Assembly: GCF_016802725.1 (NCBI RefSeq)
Contig: NC_052665.1
Span: forward strand, 17,738,501-17,802,500
DNA from: Solenopsis invicta
Lineage: Eukaryota > Arthropoda > Insecta > Hymenoptera > Formicidae
Length of the DNA stretch: 64,000 nt
Reading direction: 5' to 3'
The first letter of the stretch is position 1, and every line of letters starts with the position of its first letter. The position numbers and the translations under genes are program-made. Under the pieces are notes generated by a model. It had not been told where the DNA came from. It worked only from the letters and a program-made list of their open reading frames with translations, and did not search any database. Shown piece after piece: positions 36,490 through 49,958 of the stretch.

Positions 36490-39400
36490 TTTTTATGCAC
36501 AAGTCATTTCGACCGTGCACTCGACCACGTGCGCTTGCAGCGGAAAAAAGGTGAAAAAAGAACAATTTATTTTGGCCTCTGTCGAGTGCATCGTGAATTT
36601 CGTTAATAACAAATTGCAGCCGATCTGTCTTCTCGTTTCTCGCGTTGTCGAACCGACAATCGTATCCGATTTGCATAAATTGCCGCGGCTACAAAGGGTG
36701 GGTGTATGTCGTAGAGGGAACGGTAAGTTCGTCACGATGGCTTTCCTCGTATTAGCGACATTTAATCGCCGATGTCGCTGGGAAAAGCAAGCCGGGGCAA
36801 TTACCGGCGATCTTTGTACCGACATGCGAGCAGCGAAGCGATATTCTCGAATGAATATTCCACAAGTGTTCCGAGTGTTCCGCAATTGATTTCGAATAGC
36901 TCGGATTATTGGAGGGTCGGCGACCGATAAGTTGTAGAAATCACAGCTAAAAGTAACGGTGAGTGCGGAAAGCGAAATTATTTACGCGTTCTTGCCGCGA
37001 CTAAAGAGAAATCCAGGAAATTAAATTTAAACCATCAAAACTCGATATTACGTGTCGTCGCGATTGTATTTTCAAAAAATAATTAATCGAGACAATCATC
37101 AATCTATTAAACACCCACCGATGCTTATGAATACTCACATATTCTTGTGAACCATCGTTTTCTTTGACGGCGAGAAATCAATTTTCAGTCGCTCGCGTTC
37201 GTGCCGCTTGACATTTAATGGGCTGCATATTCGCGGATCGATCCACGAGAGATTAACTCGTCACCGGAAGTGCGTACATTAGCGATGAGTTTGATCGCGG
37301 CTTTTCACACGCGCGCGCGCGTATGCACACATATAGGCGCTAATACGTACGTACGCGAAAAATCGCAAATCGACGATAAAACCAACGAACGCGAATTACG
37401 CGTCGCGCGAATAATCTCCGATTTATCTCATCGTAATTTTCCATCCTCTTTCTTATAGCTTAGCACGCCTGCTTGATGCTTTATAGCCCATTAAATAGAC
37501 ATAGATTATTGGTGGATATATTTGGAACACGCGATATTATCAACTGTAAATTATCATCAGGCGCACATGGAAAACGCAACGATTTACGGTCAATTTCACT
37601 GTACCTTCCGCCCGACGTTGAGAATCCGACGAAACGATTTATCACTTATGCAGTTTATTTACGAAAGACTGGCGGAAATAGCGAGGCATGAAAATCACGT
37701 GCCTCACGGTTATCATATTTGCGTGAGGCTGTTGTTGTAATTGCTGTAAAATGCGGCGGCACGGCATGCTTTAACGGATATTCTTTATCGCGGCCGGGAT
37801 GATCGCGTCGGAACTGAAATGCGCAAATATTTGGACAGGCAGAAACTAAGTTCTTCTGCACCTATTCCACCCGGCTACTTCATGTAACGCGCATAATGGT
37901 GTTTCTTCAGTATACATTGTTATCAGCTGACTACGAACTTTGTTGAAAAAATCTACGGTCAAGTTAACCGGGTCAATCAACCCTGCTACGCTTAGATTTG
38001 TGTAACTGCTAATTCTAAGTACCATCAATATTTGCGCGATTCTCTCCGCTCTTCTCAAATTGGAAAAGATATTTGCCATGGCAAGGCGACGGCGGCAGCG
38101 GCGGCAGCGGCGGCCAACGGGCTTAATTGATCCCGTAGAGTAGATGAAAGTGGCCGCCCGCGGTAGTGCCAGGACGCTTTCCGGTTATATAATCTGCGAG
38201 AACAACACTCCACCATTTCCGGGATTACGGTAATGGATAGTATTTATTTTCTTACCGCGCAACTTCATTTTTAATCATATCTAAAACCGCTGGACGAAAA
38301 TGCTCCACGTACGCGGTCGTTTTCTTCATATTTCTACCGAGCGACCCCGTGCGCGGGGTGTTTGTAAGAAATTGTTTCTGGGAAAGACCCTGTTTCTTTC
38401 GTACGACGAAACCGTCAAGAGAGTAACGTACTTCCGCGACGCGCTGCGGCAGCACTCCGCTCCTCCCTTCCCCTGGCAGACTCGAGTAATGGCAGTAATA
38501 GAGCGCCCGATCCGCCGTAAAAAGATACACGTTTCAATGATGCAAACGGCAGAAAGATTGCTCAAAGTGATCATTAGCGTTCATGTATTCATGCTGTATT
38601 ACGAAGTTGTTGCTAATAATTACGCGCCCGCGTTAAAAGACGAGAAAACTTTCGCGTCTCGCAGGACGAGAATTGATTACTCTCGTCGGTACGAGCATTT
38701 CCGGTTCATCGTGTCGCTACGTTTCCGTGCATAAGCGCTTGGTTGAAATTAGCCTTATTTTTTCCCGAGAGCTTCGAGAGCCGTCCTCGCTTCGCCGTGG
38801 ACATCGTCTCGCGGAAGATACGTTTCATTTGAAAATTCTTTCTCGTGCGCCGCCACTCATCGTGGAAATTGTTTCTCCGGGCAACGACGAATCGCGTCTT
38901 TTTTCCACCTCAACGTTCGTTTTCAGAGATTCAAGATGCAATCCTCCGTCCTTATTGTTTTTTCTTTTATAGCCAGCAACCAGAGATGTGTCAAACGCGA
39001 TCCACTTTTTCGAGACGTTGTCCCAGTTTTCGAATCACCTGGAAAGCGCTGAAAATGCACAACCTTAATAGTACTACTAATTTAAATAATCAAATCCAAA
39101 GACTTCGAATCACCGAGAGATCTGTGAAAGGGATGTCTAAATTATAGAGGAAAAACTTGAACGCTCCAATAACAGCAAATTTTATCTTTATTCTTGATAC
39201 AAGCGTGTATAAATTGCATTTATTGTAAAACGGAAATCCTAATTGCATGGAGAAAGACAGGCGTCGTAAAATAAAATTTATATTTAATCTTTATCGATGC
39301 ATACACAAGTCACATAATTTGAATCAGCTGTTACGAAAACAACATTTGCTTTTTGGGAAATTTTTTTTTTATATATCCTGATTTGATTATACGAGTATTA

Positions 39401-42400
39401 TTTCAATGCACATTCATTTGGCATCTAAAACATGATCATTTTTTAATACAAAATCTATTTTTTGACACCTTTTAACAATCTTTTTTTTACCGTTTGTAAG
39501 ATTCATCCTTTCATACACATTTTATAGCAATTTTTTGTTAGGAGAAGAAATTAGATTTCTTTAACAAATAATAGCGATTGATACTCGTGTGTATTTAAAG
39601 ACGTGGGACGCTTATTTATCTTCGTCAAAATAGTACTCTTTTTGTAACAATTAATTCAAACGTACGCTATCTTAAATTATCTCGTCATAAAACATAAAAA
39701 TTCTTATAATTATATCAACAAAAGTCTTCATAGAAAATATTTTGAGATTTATCGAATTTTGTCTCTCAGCAAAGACGCTCGCGATTAGAAGCAAAAAATT
39801 ATTTAAAAAGAAATCGGGGTGATTTTTACACATTTTATATTTACAGCGAGTCGATAATCGCAAATTATATATCCGTGCACATTTTCGTATCGATTCTCGC
39901 TGCGCGACAACACACAACGATAAATTTTTATACTCGCATAGACCATTTATCCCATTGAACGTTTGCGTGCCCGACGCTAACATGTTCGACATGTTCGTAT
40001 TTATCGCAGACGCGAAATGTGGAATCGCGTAATTAAGAGAACTCGCGGTGTCGCCTAATTGGCTTACCCGGCCGAGATGGTTGTTAATTTATCATGATAT
40101 AAAATTATGCCCTCCGTTCTTTGTTGACAACGTTATCTTGTTTGAGGAAGGCGAAAGTTAATTAATAACATTTAATAAGCAAGCTGTAATTATTAAGATG
40201 ATTACTCGTTGACACTTTAACAGTAAAATGACCGAACTTTCCGTATTATGTAGAACGCTTCGTAGACAAATTACTTTTGTGAATATTCGCAAGCTAAATG
40301 TAATTTATTATCATTGCAGTCATTTTCTTGATACATGAATTTCATTTTCCGATTATCTCTTTTAAAATGTAAAACGAACGAAATTGTATATGCGCAGTTG
40401 CAAATTACAAATGCAATAAAATGCAATATCTGTGCTGTATTGTATGATTGCTCAATAGATATTTTAACCATTTTTTTTTAACTATAATATTAGTTTGTGA
40501 CAAGAATGCATTTACTATCGACCGGACAATAAAAGTCTGATTCACGTTATGTTACATCCAACTAGATCAAAGAAATGTAAAATGTAAAAAAAAGTCGCAA
40601 AGATTCAACGAAAAGTAGTATCGATTGCGTGCACACGTGTACACAGTTTTTTCATCATTTGTTCTCGATCCGGCAAATAAGTAGTTAATTTATTCGTTTT
40701 TGCCTGCGCGACCTGTCGCCTCCAACCAAGTTAGATTGCATTGCGGTTTCAAGTTTTCTCGGGAACAGGCATCGATAATGCATAGGCAAAAATAGGATGC
40801 GGTCAGACCGGAAGTGTAGTGGCAAAACCTTTTCTATTGTAAATGATATATTGTATATTCATATATGATATTTATGATATATATGCGTAATATATGTATA
40901 TTTAATATATGAATAGCGGAAGTGACCAATCTATATACAATACATGCATTTAAATATTACTAGCTATGGGCTCAATAGTAAATTCCCTTTTAGGAATTAA
41001 ATTCGTGTATTTTTGTCAGCGCTCCTTCGGATAATACGTGACGAGATGAAGGAATGACCAACGGTATGCGAAGCGCGCATTCGTATGCTGAATAATGTAT
41101 CTCGTTACCGATATCGATAGCGTTGGAACAGATCGTCTCCATGTGGCACGCAGATGCATCTTCTCGCGTAATAACGCGCCAATAAAGCCGTTCGATGGTA
41201 TACTTACTTCGCTCCGTTTACAATGTTACTTAGCATCAGCTTCGCAAAATCTTTTCCCTAATATTTGCATGTAATAACTAAAACTGATTGTACCTTGCTA
41301 TTATTGTAGTATTATTTAAAACTAGTATTTGGAAGTTTGATGATAATAATTAATCGAAACATTAACGGTGTTCGCTCAGTTGTAAAAATTCCAACTCTAA
41401 AAAAAAAATAATTTAAATTATAAAAAAGTAATTAAAAATTCTCCAGTAATATCTTAATTTAACAGTGATTTAGTAAGCGGAATTTTGTAGAATTTAAGTA
41501 TGAAATAATATGGCAAAAATATAACATTTAATACTTAATTATAATGTTTAATAAAGACTGATTGCGCGAACACAAATGCGTTATGAATTTTACAATTTTA
41601 TAAAATAAATAAATACGCTGAAAATTACACGATAAACGGCATACATTATTGACATTACTTCTGTTGGCTCAGTAAATGAAACAGGAAAGATTAAAGTAGA
41701 GAAAAAATAACTTTTCTAAAATATACGTCACGTAGGTATTCTATGTCAAACGATTGTATGTACGTTTACTCTTCAAACTTTTTTGAAAATCTGTCCAGGC
41801 GTTTTTACGGCATGACACGGTAACAAATAAACAAATAAACAAGTAGAAACTTATTTTTATTTTGATAAATAAATACCGAAAAATATTACCTCGAAATAAC
41901 GATACAAACAACTCTGACACATCGATAATATTTCGTAAATTCGCAACAATTTCGGGAGTTTTTACAGTCACTGCGAACATGCCGAAAGATGTTATTTCGT
42001 TTTTCAACGCCGGAGCGGATATATAGGACCGCGGCAACTTCCGCGGCCCAAAAAACTTCGGGATTTATTCATTACACCTGCGTTGTTACCATCATACTCG
42101 CGTCACATTCGTTTCCGTGAGATACGAACGCGCCTTGCCTCGCGCTCAAGCACTCCCAACCATAGCATTTTTCTACTACATTAAAAGGTAGGAATGCGTC
42201 CTGTACGAGGGTCCACCGATGTTTCCCCATTCCATTATACGTTTGGAAAAAAAGTCAACTTCATTTCTGTTCTTTTCATTATGTAATAAAGTCTTTTAAC
42301 TTGTGTTTTCTCGAAAAATTCCGATATTACATTGATAAATTTTATTTTTTAATATCTACGTACGTGTTAATAATAACTCTAAGGAGTTATGAATAGTTCT

Positions 42401-43980
42401 AAAAAAAATAAAGATTGCAAAGTCTAATTGTCTGTTTATATTGTAAACACAATCATTTACAACTATTGAAATAGCGAGTGAATTGTATAAATGTTTCCGT
42501 ACAATAGTCATAAGAGCGACAACAACAAACTGCACTTTGTATATAATTTATTGCGATCGAGTTTAATTACAAATAGATTTTCGTCTGAGTGGCGGACCGA
42601 GAGAGATCTTCCCGTGGAAATCTCGCGCTGCATTATAATATAAGTATTGTTTCAAAGGGCAAAATATTCTCGTCCGTCGCCGAATATGTTAAATATTTCT
42701 TTGAGACGGCACGGCGGGGATAGAGAAAGATATTCGCAGCTTCAAATGCAGCAAGTTATACGTAAATGAAACGCATATCTCAGAACAAAGATTTTCCGCG
42801 GTCGCTTTTGTAATATAGATATTTGTTCCTTGATACTGTAGTCCGGTAAGCCTCTAGTATGCTGTATATCGGAAATGCAAATGCAAGAAACGCGAGTATC
42901 AGATTTCTCGACCGCGTAACGCAATTTAAAAAGATCATACAAAAGAAAATTTTTGTCCGAATTCAGTATAAGCTCGAAATTATCGTTTATCCTTCAAAAT
43001 TATTATCGCGTACTCTATTTTACTTTATACAACAAATTGTCCAATGTACAATGCGTGTGCGGTAAGTTTGAAATAAAAATGAGTAAGGTACCTTTATTTA
43101 TATAAAAAATGATGTTTTTAATTATTGAGTACACGTCCGAATATCGTTACACCAAATTACACAAGATATGCATAGAATTTTTGTTGATTAATTAATATAC
43201 AATTTTGTCATAAATATCGTAGAGAATACAAATGCATGCGTTACGCCGGTAAGAAATTTCGCCACTAACGTAATATACTCGATATAATACCGGGGACGGC
43301 AATAACTTGCAAAAATATACGTTCTGCATCTGTACCAGGTAAGATGAAAATTAAAAGAGGCGACGTGCGCGGCGTGACGAGTACGGTAGCTGCTGCGCCT
43401 AAGAGCGTCGTTGCCATCTTCGCCCCTAGCTTCGGGAGAATTGATAACATAAATATCACGGCGGACAGTGGCCACAATTTATGGGCATTGTAATGACCCT
43501 TAATGCGCATGAGTAGTTTGGCTACAAAGCCCTCATAACTCTTACGCGGAGCAAACGTTGCTAATTTTCTTGCGCCCGCCGCTTAGGCTGTCTTGTGCTA
43601 ACTCAACCTCGCTCTCACCCACTCATACCGCCGTCCACCTCCCCTCTCTCCCTCACGTTCCGACTTCCGTAAAAACGTAAATTACAGCCCCGACTAGGCG
43701 AGATCATCGTTTCCATTCTTATCTCAGACTCCGACTGTCCCGCGAGATGATTCATGTGCGTTTTCCAAAGTCTGATCTCCGTGATTTTAATCCCTCCGTA
43801 TATTTCCACCGGTGTCACGACCGATGTTCCAAGTCACGGAAAACGGCGATCCGTTTAGATAATTAAATCGATATTCGGCTAATTCTTCTTAGTAATCTTA
43901 GTAATAATTCTTAGTAATCTTCGACTAACTCAATAAACTTAGTGGTTTAAAATTTTAAAAAGAGACGTACCTATTTTACA
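36490..43980. other. non-coding stretch with several GC-richer patches
   Basis: Moderate GC at 36,490-37,460, 38,080-38,980 and 43,370-43,850; AT-rich elsewhere. Frames such as 38300-38734 (144 codons, +) and 43265-43510 (minus, with hydrophobic stretches) were inspected. None has a convincing start, splice sites or a recognisable domain. A donor-like GTGAGT occurs at 36959 without a matching exon. Confidence 0.5.
38091..38114. repeat. GC-rich 9-bp minisatellite (GGCGGCAGC)
   Basis: Two full GGCGGCAGC units and a partial third follow a GGCGAC. No open frame across them has other coding features. Confidence 0.85.
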
Positions 43981-46900
43981 ATGAGAGAAATAACGGTTAA
44001 ATCGTTAATAAAATATATGTTTTATGAAGAAATTTGTAATCTTATTTAAAATTAACTGCGCAAACAAGAAAGTAAGAGCTTAAATGAGAAACATATAAAT
44101 ATTGTTTGTTACTAAATACTGTGCCGAAAGTTCAGCTCAAAAATTGTGTCATCGTATTAAAATCTAACACTAACATCAATATATCAACTGCAGTCAGGAA
44201 TAAGTTTTAAATTAAGTTTATAATTATACGTATTAGGACATATGAATTATTACTTTTATCTCATATCTGATTAGTCAAGAATATATAATTGATAATAGAT
44301 GAATTAATCATATAGCGATTTTACAATGAATAAATTCAATTACCTTCCAATTACCTTTATTCATTTCATTGATCGTGCATAACCATCTTTTGGAATTATT
44401 CGTTTACAGTACACATTCATTATCTCATCTAAGGTTTTCATGTTTCAACGTCATTCTTAATATTTTCTAGAGCTTTTTGTGATGCTGCATATAAATCAGT
44501 TACGCTTTTCTGATTATCTAGGACTCTAGTTAGATCTACAAGTAAGAACCACTGGGTGAGCTGGCCAAGTTTCGAAAAAAAAATCGGAAAAAATATATTG
44601 CAATTTTTAGTAACCGACTGTACATCTAAAAGTACTTCGAGATAAAATATTTTAACTTACAGACGCGCGACTTAATAATCAGATTAAACGTCATCATTTA
44701 ACTAGATATTCTGTACTGTCTCGTCATTATTCATAGAAATGCATTTTTAAAGATATCAGTGTGCTTTTTTTGTCAGTTTATGTTTATTTCATGATTAACG
44801 AATAATGAAAAAGCGCGCTAATATCTTTGTATTCCACTTTCAACATTTTTTTCCAGAAAATTTTGATTACATGTGAACTGAAAAGCGATTAAATCTTCTG
44901 ATCTTCCAAAATAAAAATTTATCTCTTTTACAAAATTCGTCCTCGTGTAAATAAACAGCAATAATTGACATACTAATTTAATCATTTCCAAATCATTTTT
45001 ATTTATGGTAATATAGATACTCCATATTATTCTTTAGATCGGAATCGGAAATTTTATGATGGTTTCAATACCATACTTATAATTATCGATTAGTGATAAG
45101 TAAAGTATACTGATTCCTATCAATGAAAGTACCCTCCCTCTCCTTCCTTCTCGACAATGATAAAAAAATATGTCGATAGTTATTAATGATCATAATTATA
45201 ACACTGCAAATCAGTGAATAATGTACTGATTTCATAAATTAGAAAGTACATTTATATCGAAATTATATCCTTTTATCATGAAATGTGACAAAAATTACTT
45301 ATTAATTTTAATCTTAATTCAATTTACTCTTTATCCTTTTTTCCTCCAATTTTTAGAACTAAAGAAAGATAAAAAATAAGTTAAATTGACATTAAAGTTA
45401 ATCTGCGTTGATAGAAATAGGCAAAAGACAATTTACATTAAACAATGCTAATCTAATAATATGCCAGAATTATCATTCAATATTCGATATTCGATTCAGA
45501 TGAGCAAAAATGTTACGAGCATCTCATGATCGACAATTTTATTTTATTATTTAATTATTGAGTACTATTTAATAATTTAATTGAATTTATAATCCAAATA
45601 ATCATCGTAATGGAATTATTCTTTTCGGCTCCGTAACTTTACAACATTTAACTCTGTAATTAAATTGTTCATAATCATTTTAAGTTGCTCCAAAAGTTTA
45701 TTTTTATCTATGATATCGAAATATGCATTATTTCTAACGAATCTGATCAATTGTCAGTTACCGAAAGCCGCGAGAAAGCACCGAGAGTAATAAAACTAAC
45801 CCAAGAACTGTTTTTTTCGTGCGATTGTCTGCCTAATCCAGAATTAAATAACGGAGCGTTGAATTAGTCTGATCCTTTTAAAGTCAGATTGATGAAAGAC
45901 ACGAGCAGAATTAAATAGCCTCTCGCTCAAGTGCACTTGAAACATATGGCGGGAATAAAATACTGTGGATCCGCGAATTGAATGTTCAATGTTCTCCATC
46001 CCACTCAGTCTTTCATTTCCAAGAATATGCTTACATTTTAACGTTTGCGTTAGTGATACATATTTCTCCACACTCTTTTTAAAAACATCTGTCTTATTTA
46101 AAAGAGAGAGACGCTTCTTCTTTAATAAACAATATTTTTTATATACAGTACGTACCTGTGTACTATCCAAATAAGTAATATCAAAAAGCAATCTCAATAA
46201 ATAAATAATCGTTTTTTATGACTGCAATTGCATCTGTTTTAGCTTTAATTCCTCCGTATTCGAGATATTACAATCTCAACATTTTGGCATTCATGTTTAA
46301 TCAATCGAATAATTCCATTAGTAGAAATCTAGTAATAACGAAGCATCTCGAAATTATATCGACTATTCCTATTCTTAGCTTATACTTAATTTTAACTTTA
46401 GTCTATTCGATTGTTCGTCATTATCTATCGCGCAGAATTGCATATAACGAAAATTACGCTCAATTCCCGCACATAATTTTGACAAAGCAGATTTTCACCC
46501 TTATAACTAAATAAAAATATTATACGTAAAACAAATAGTAAAAATCATAGCGCCATAAACACGAAACTCTACTCGAGGATATCGGTCGGATACTCTAGTA
46601 CCCAGAAGTGTTATTTGGTCCGCTATAACTCTTGGGATGCGCGCGGGATGCCACGAGGGCTTTTTTTCTGCAGGTCGTCTACGATTATAAAGTCGTCGAA
46701 AAGCCGGACATAAAAGTCAATTTCGTTTAACGTTGTTTCGACGTTCCTAAATTGTACGTTATATAACAAAGTTATATGAGTCACTGCCATTTAAAGAGAT
46801 CCTAAAGTTTTACTGATTAATAATTTTGTAATAACTTTTCGTATGCATTACTTTTTATATATTTAGAAATCCTGTGAATTAAAATATATGTACTAATACA

Positions 46901-49830
46901 TATTTACAGTATGGATTTTATGTCAAAAACAAAAAAAAAATTTTTTATAATTCAGATCTTTTTACATTTCCTAAACCAACATAACGTCTAGAGTTGTCAA
47001 ATCGTGACAGTATTTGCTTTTTATAAAAACTGCAATCTGTAGTTACAAAATTAGAGTCTTTAGATTACATAAAATAGAAATCAAGTTCTTAAAATTAAAC
47101 TTAGACACCCTAATTCGATACAAAAAGCTTATTAAAATTTATCGTATGCATGCGTACGAAATTAATGTAATATGTAATGCTGTATTAATATTTCGTAAAT
47201 CGTACGCATATGTATAGTAAATCGTATGTAAGACAAATCGCTGTTCGACAAAATTAACGATTTTAGTATCCTTTTAACAAACATTTCAGAAACGATTTTT
47301 ACCTAACAAGAAATCTATCATACCTATTAAAAAATATCACGTGGTAATTAAAAAAGAACTTGCGCCTCTTACGGAGTCTTCTCTTTATAGGTCCTCTTCA
47401 AATTACGTGTTACCTAAACCGCTGGTTACTAGTTAGCTTCATGACCGTAGTATACTCGAAAAGCGAAATACAAAATATAATAATATAATAAACAGCATCG
47501 TTTCTAAACCGCTCGCGAACTTTGCGAGAAAAAGTTGAGAGACCTTAAGGCTCTTATCGGGCGTTAAGAAATATCAAGCTTTTTCCTAAACTTTCCCTCG
47601 CTTTTATCGCAACTTATAAACTTTCTCTCGAGAGAAGGCGACACTGTAACGGAATCATTTCGTTTCTGTGTGTAATGGATTGCTATAAATGTCTTGAGGA
47701 AATCTTGCATACTGAGAAGTAAAATTATACTTTTTTTCCGTTAACGCGCAAGCTGACGACAAACGCCGAATTTTAATTCCTCTTTGCATGATTTTTGATA
47801 AGTAATTTGTTTGCCAATTCGAGCGAGAAGGAAACAAAAAGCGTCGTAAAAATGTCCATTCAGAAGCTTGGCGCAATACAGAATACGTTAGTGAGTTCAT
47901 AAATATGTAATGATTGTAATTAGTATAATTAGTTTTCACTAATCCAAATATACACGTATTTAAAAAAATGCTTATTGTGCTTCTTGACGCTTGCAAAATC
48001 AAATAAAACGCAATCGCAAAGTTTACGGCCGATAATCGAGTTTTGCGGGAATCTTTCGATTCTCATCTTTACCTGGCGTAATGATGAACGATGATGAGTA
48101 TTATAAAAGTAGAGGAAGGAGATATTACCGTCGGACGTTACGATCCCTATTTATCTCTGCAAGTAATTTCAGAGAATCTCCACGTAGCACAAGGCGTGCA
48201 TTTTCAGTTTACGTCGAAGTCGGTAAAATATAACTTCCAGCCTTTATAAAGCGTTCGCCATAAATCTTTGAGAAATTTTTCACCACCTGCAATACTGCGT
48301 AATGTTACGTACAGTTTATTTGAACTGTAACAATACGCGCAGGTATAATTCGCACATAAAAATTAGAAAGAAGATATTTAAAAAAAATGGATATAAAAAT
48401 GCTAACACACATCAATGAAAAGTCATGCAATATCAATTATTAACAATAGTCGGCGCGCGCACTCAATATATTTTTATGATTATTTAGAAAAAAAAATGTT
48501 TTTAGTTTTTCTCGGTGTTTTAATAGCGTATATTTATTATTAAAGCAAGTATACAAAAATGCTGCTTATATTAAAGCTGTCTAAACTGTAGATTTATTTA
48601 CATCCTTTTAGTTATTTTATTTTATATTCGAAAGTATTTTTCTCTAATTTAATTAAATATTAAAGATCGCAAATTTTTAGTTTAGAACTTTATTTTAATT
48701 CAGAAAAACGATCATATTAAAAATCTCAATTTTACTGTAATCAATAACAAATAAATTTGCAATGAGTATTATGCAATAGAAAGTATCGGAAAACTATTAG
48801 CTTGAAAAATTAACCGCGCGATGGATAATTCCACATTTTTCGCCTGTTTGAAACTTTCTACGTTTCCTTATTCAAGATTTAAGATTTCTTATCGACGATA
48901 CACTAAGAATAGAAAGTAAAGAGGTCCCGTTATCTTTTTATGTCGTCATTGTTATACGATGCATGGCCATAGAGGCGCAGGCAAGATCGAGTGCGTCGCA
49001 TGATGAAAAATTGTTAAATTCCACATAGTTTATAGTCGCCAAGACTGTATTTGCATAATCTCTATAACCGCAAAACGATTGTTGGGGCCACAATTCACGC
49101 CATTTTATGGTGAGAAATGGTCGTAATATATTTTTCTCCAGGGATAGTCCCACAGACACGGTTGCAGCTTCGAGACTTGTTTTTACAAGTTTCTGAAAAC
49201 GTGCGCACTTACTACCTGTCGCTCAAAGATGATAAGTGAAATTTAACGGTTCAGTTGTGCGGAAAAATTATATACAGGAAAATTTCAAGGTAATTTATCA
49301 ATTGCGCATTCATAAAAATGTAACATAAAATTGTTACACGCATAAGCATAACAAATATAATAAATGTAGAACATAACGCAAAACATTTTATTTAAAAGAA
49401 TATTTATATAATAAATTTGTAATTTAATTGAAAAGCTTTGTAAGAGAGCAACGATTTATAATTCATATAATAATTTAAATGAAAATAATAAATTAAAGAT
49501 GATTAAGGTACCAATAGCGGAGAATTAAAAATGCGAAAATACGCAAAATACGAAAACTTAAAGTGTTAAATAAACATGATTTATATTACTATTTTACACA
49601 ACATTGCACGCATACGGGCTGTTATCTGAACAGTATAACATTTATTTCAGCTATAACAGAATTTACACGAAAATTCTTGAAATAATTTTTCCAGAATTTC
49701 TTTCAATTATCAGGCTCATGTTATCACAGTGACATGATTGGAAGACGCTTAACTTTCGCGTTTGCTCCGCGAGCGAAACGGGAATGTCGGGTCATGCGTA
49801 TCGTTGCCGTAGGTAAGGAATTCTTCAGAG
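43981..49830. other. non-coding AT-rich stretch
   Basis: Strongly AT-rich, with a small GC-richer part at about 46,560-46,740. A 98-codon frame at 46218-46514 has a hydrophobic middle but AT-driven composition and no splice context. I see no supportable gene or element. Confidence 0.55.
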
Positions 49831-49872
49831 ATTTATGGAGAGAGACGCATGGCGCCGAAGTCTCTTTCTCTT

Positions 49873-49893
49873 TCACTTTCTTTCTTTCTTTCC
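49873..49893. repeat. short (CTTT)n microsatellite
   Basis: ACTTTCTTTCTTTCTTTCC is preceded by CT-rich sequence from about 49860. The + strand is nearly pure pyrimidine here. Confidence 0.8.
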
Positions 49894-49940
49894 TTCTCCG
49901 TGCGCTCTGACTTCGACGTGGGCCAAATCTATAGAGGCGC

Positions 49941-49958
49941 GTCGGCGTCGGCGTCGGC
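49941..49958. repeat. hexanucleotide repeat (GTCGGC)3
   Basis: Three perfect units lie in a GC-rich patch. In one + frame they encode an arginine run, but the frame has no recognisable domain. Confidence 0.85.

Noticed and set aside
36425..36889. 154-codon frame on + and overlapping frames on - across the GT/AT repeat
   Set aside because: The N-terminal part is a translation of the microsatellite (Cys-Val then Ile-Tyr repeats). The remainder has no recognisable domain.
40855..40914. AT-rich palindromic stretch (TATTCATATAT ... ATATATGAATA)
   Set aside because: The arms are only 11 bases in TA-dinucleotide-rich sequence, which is expected by chance.
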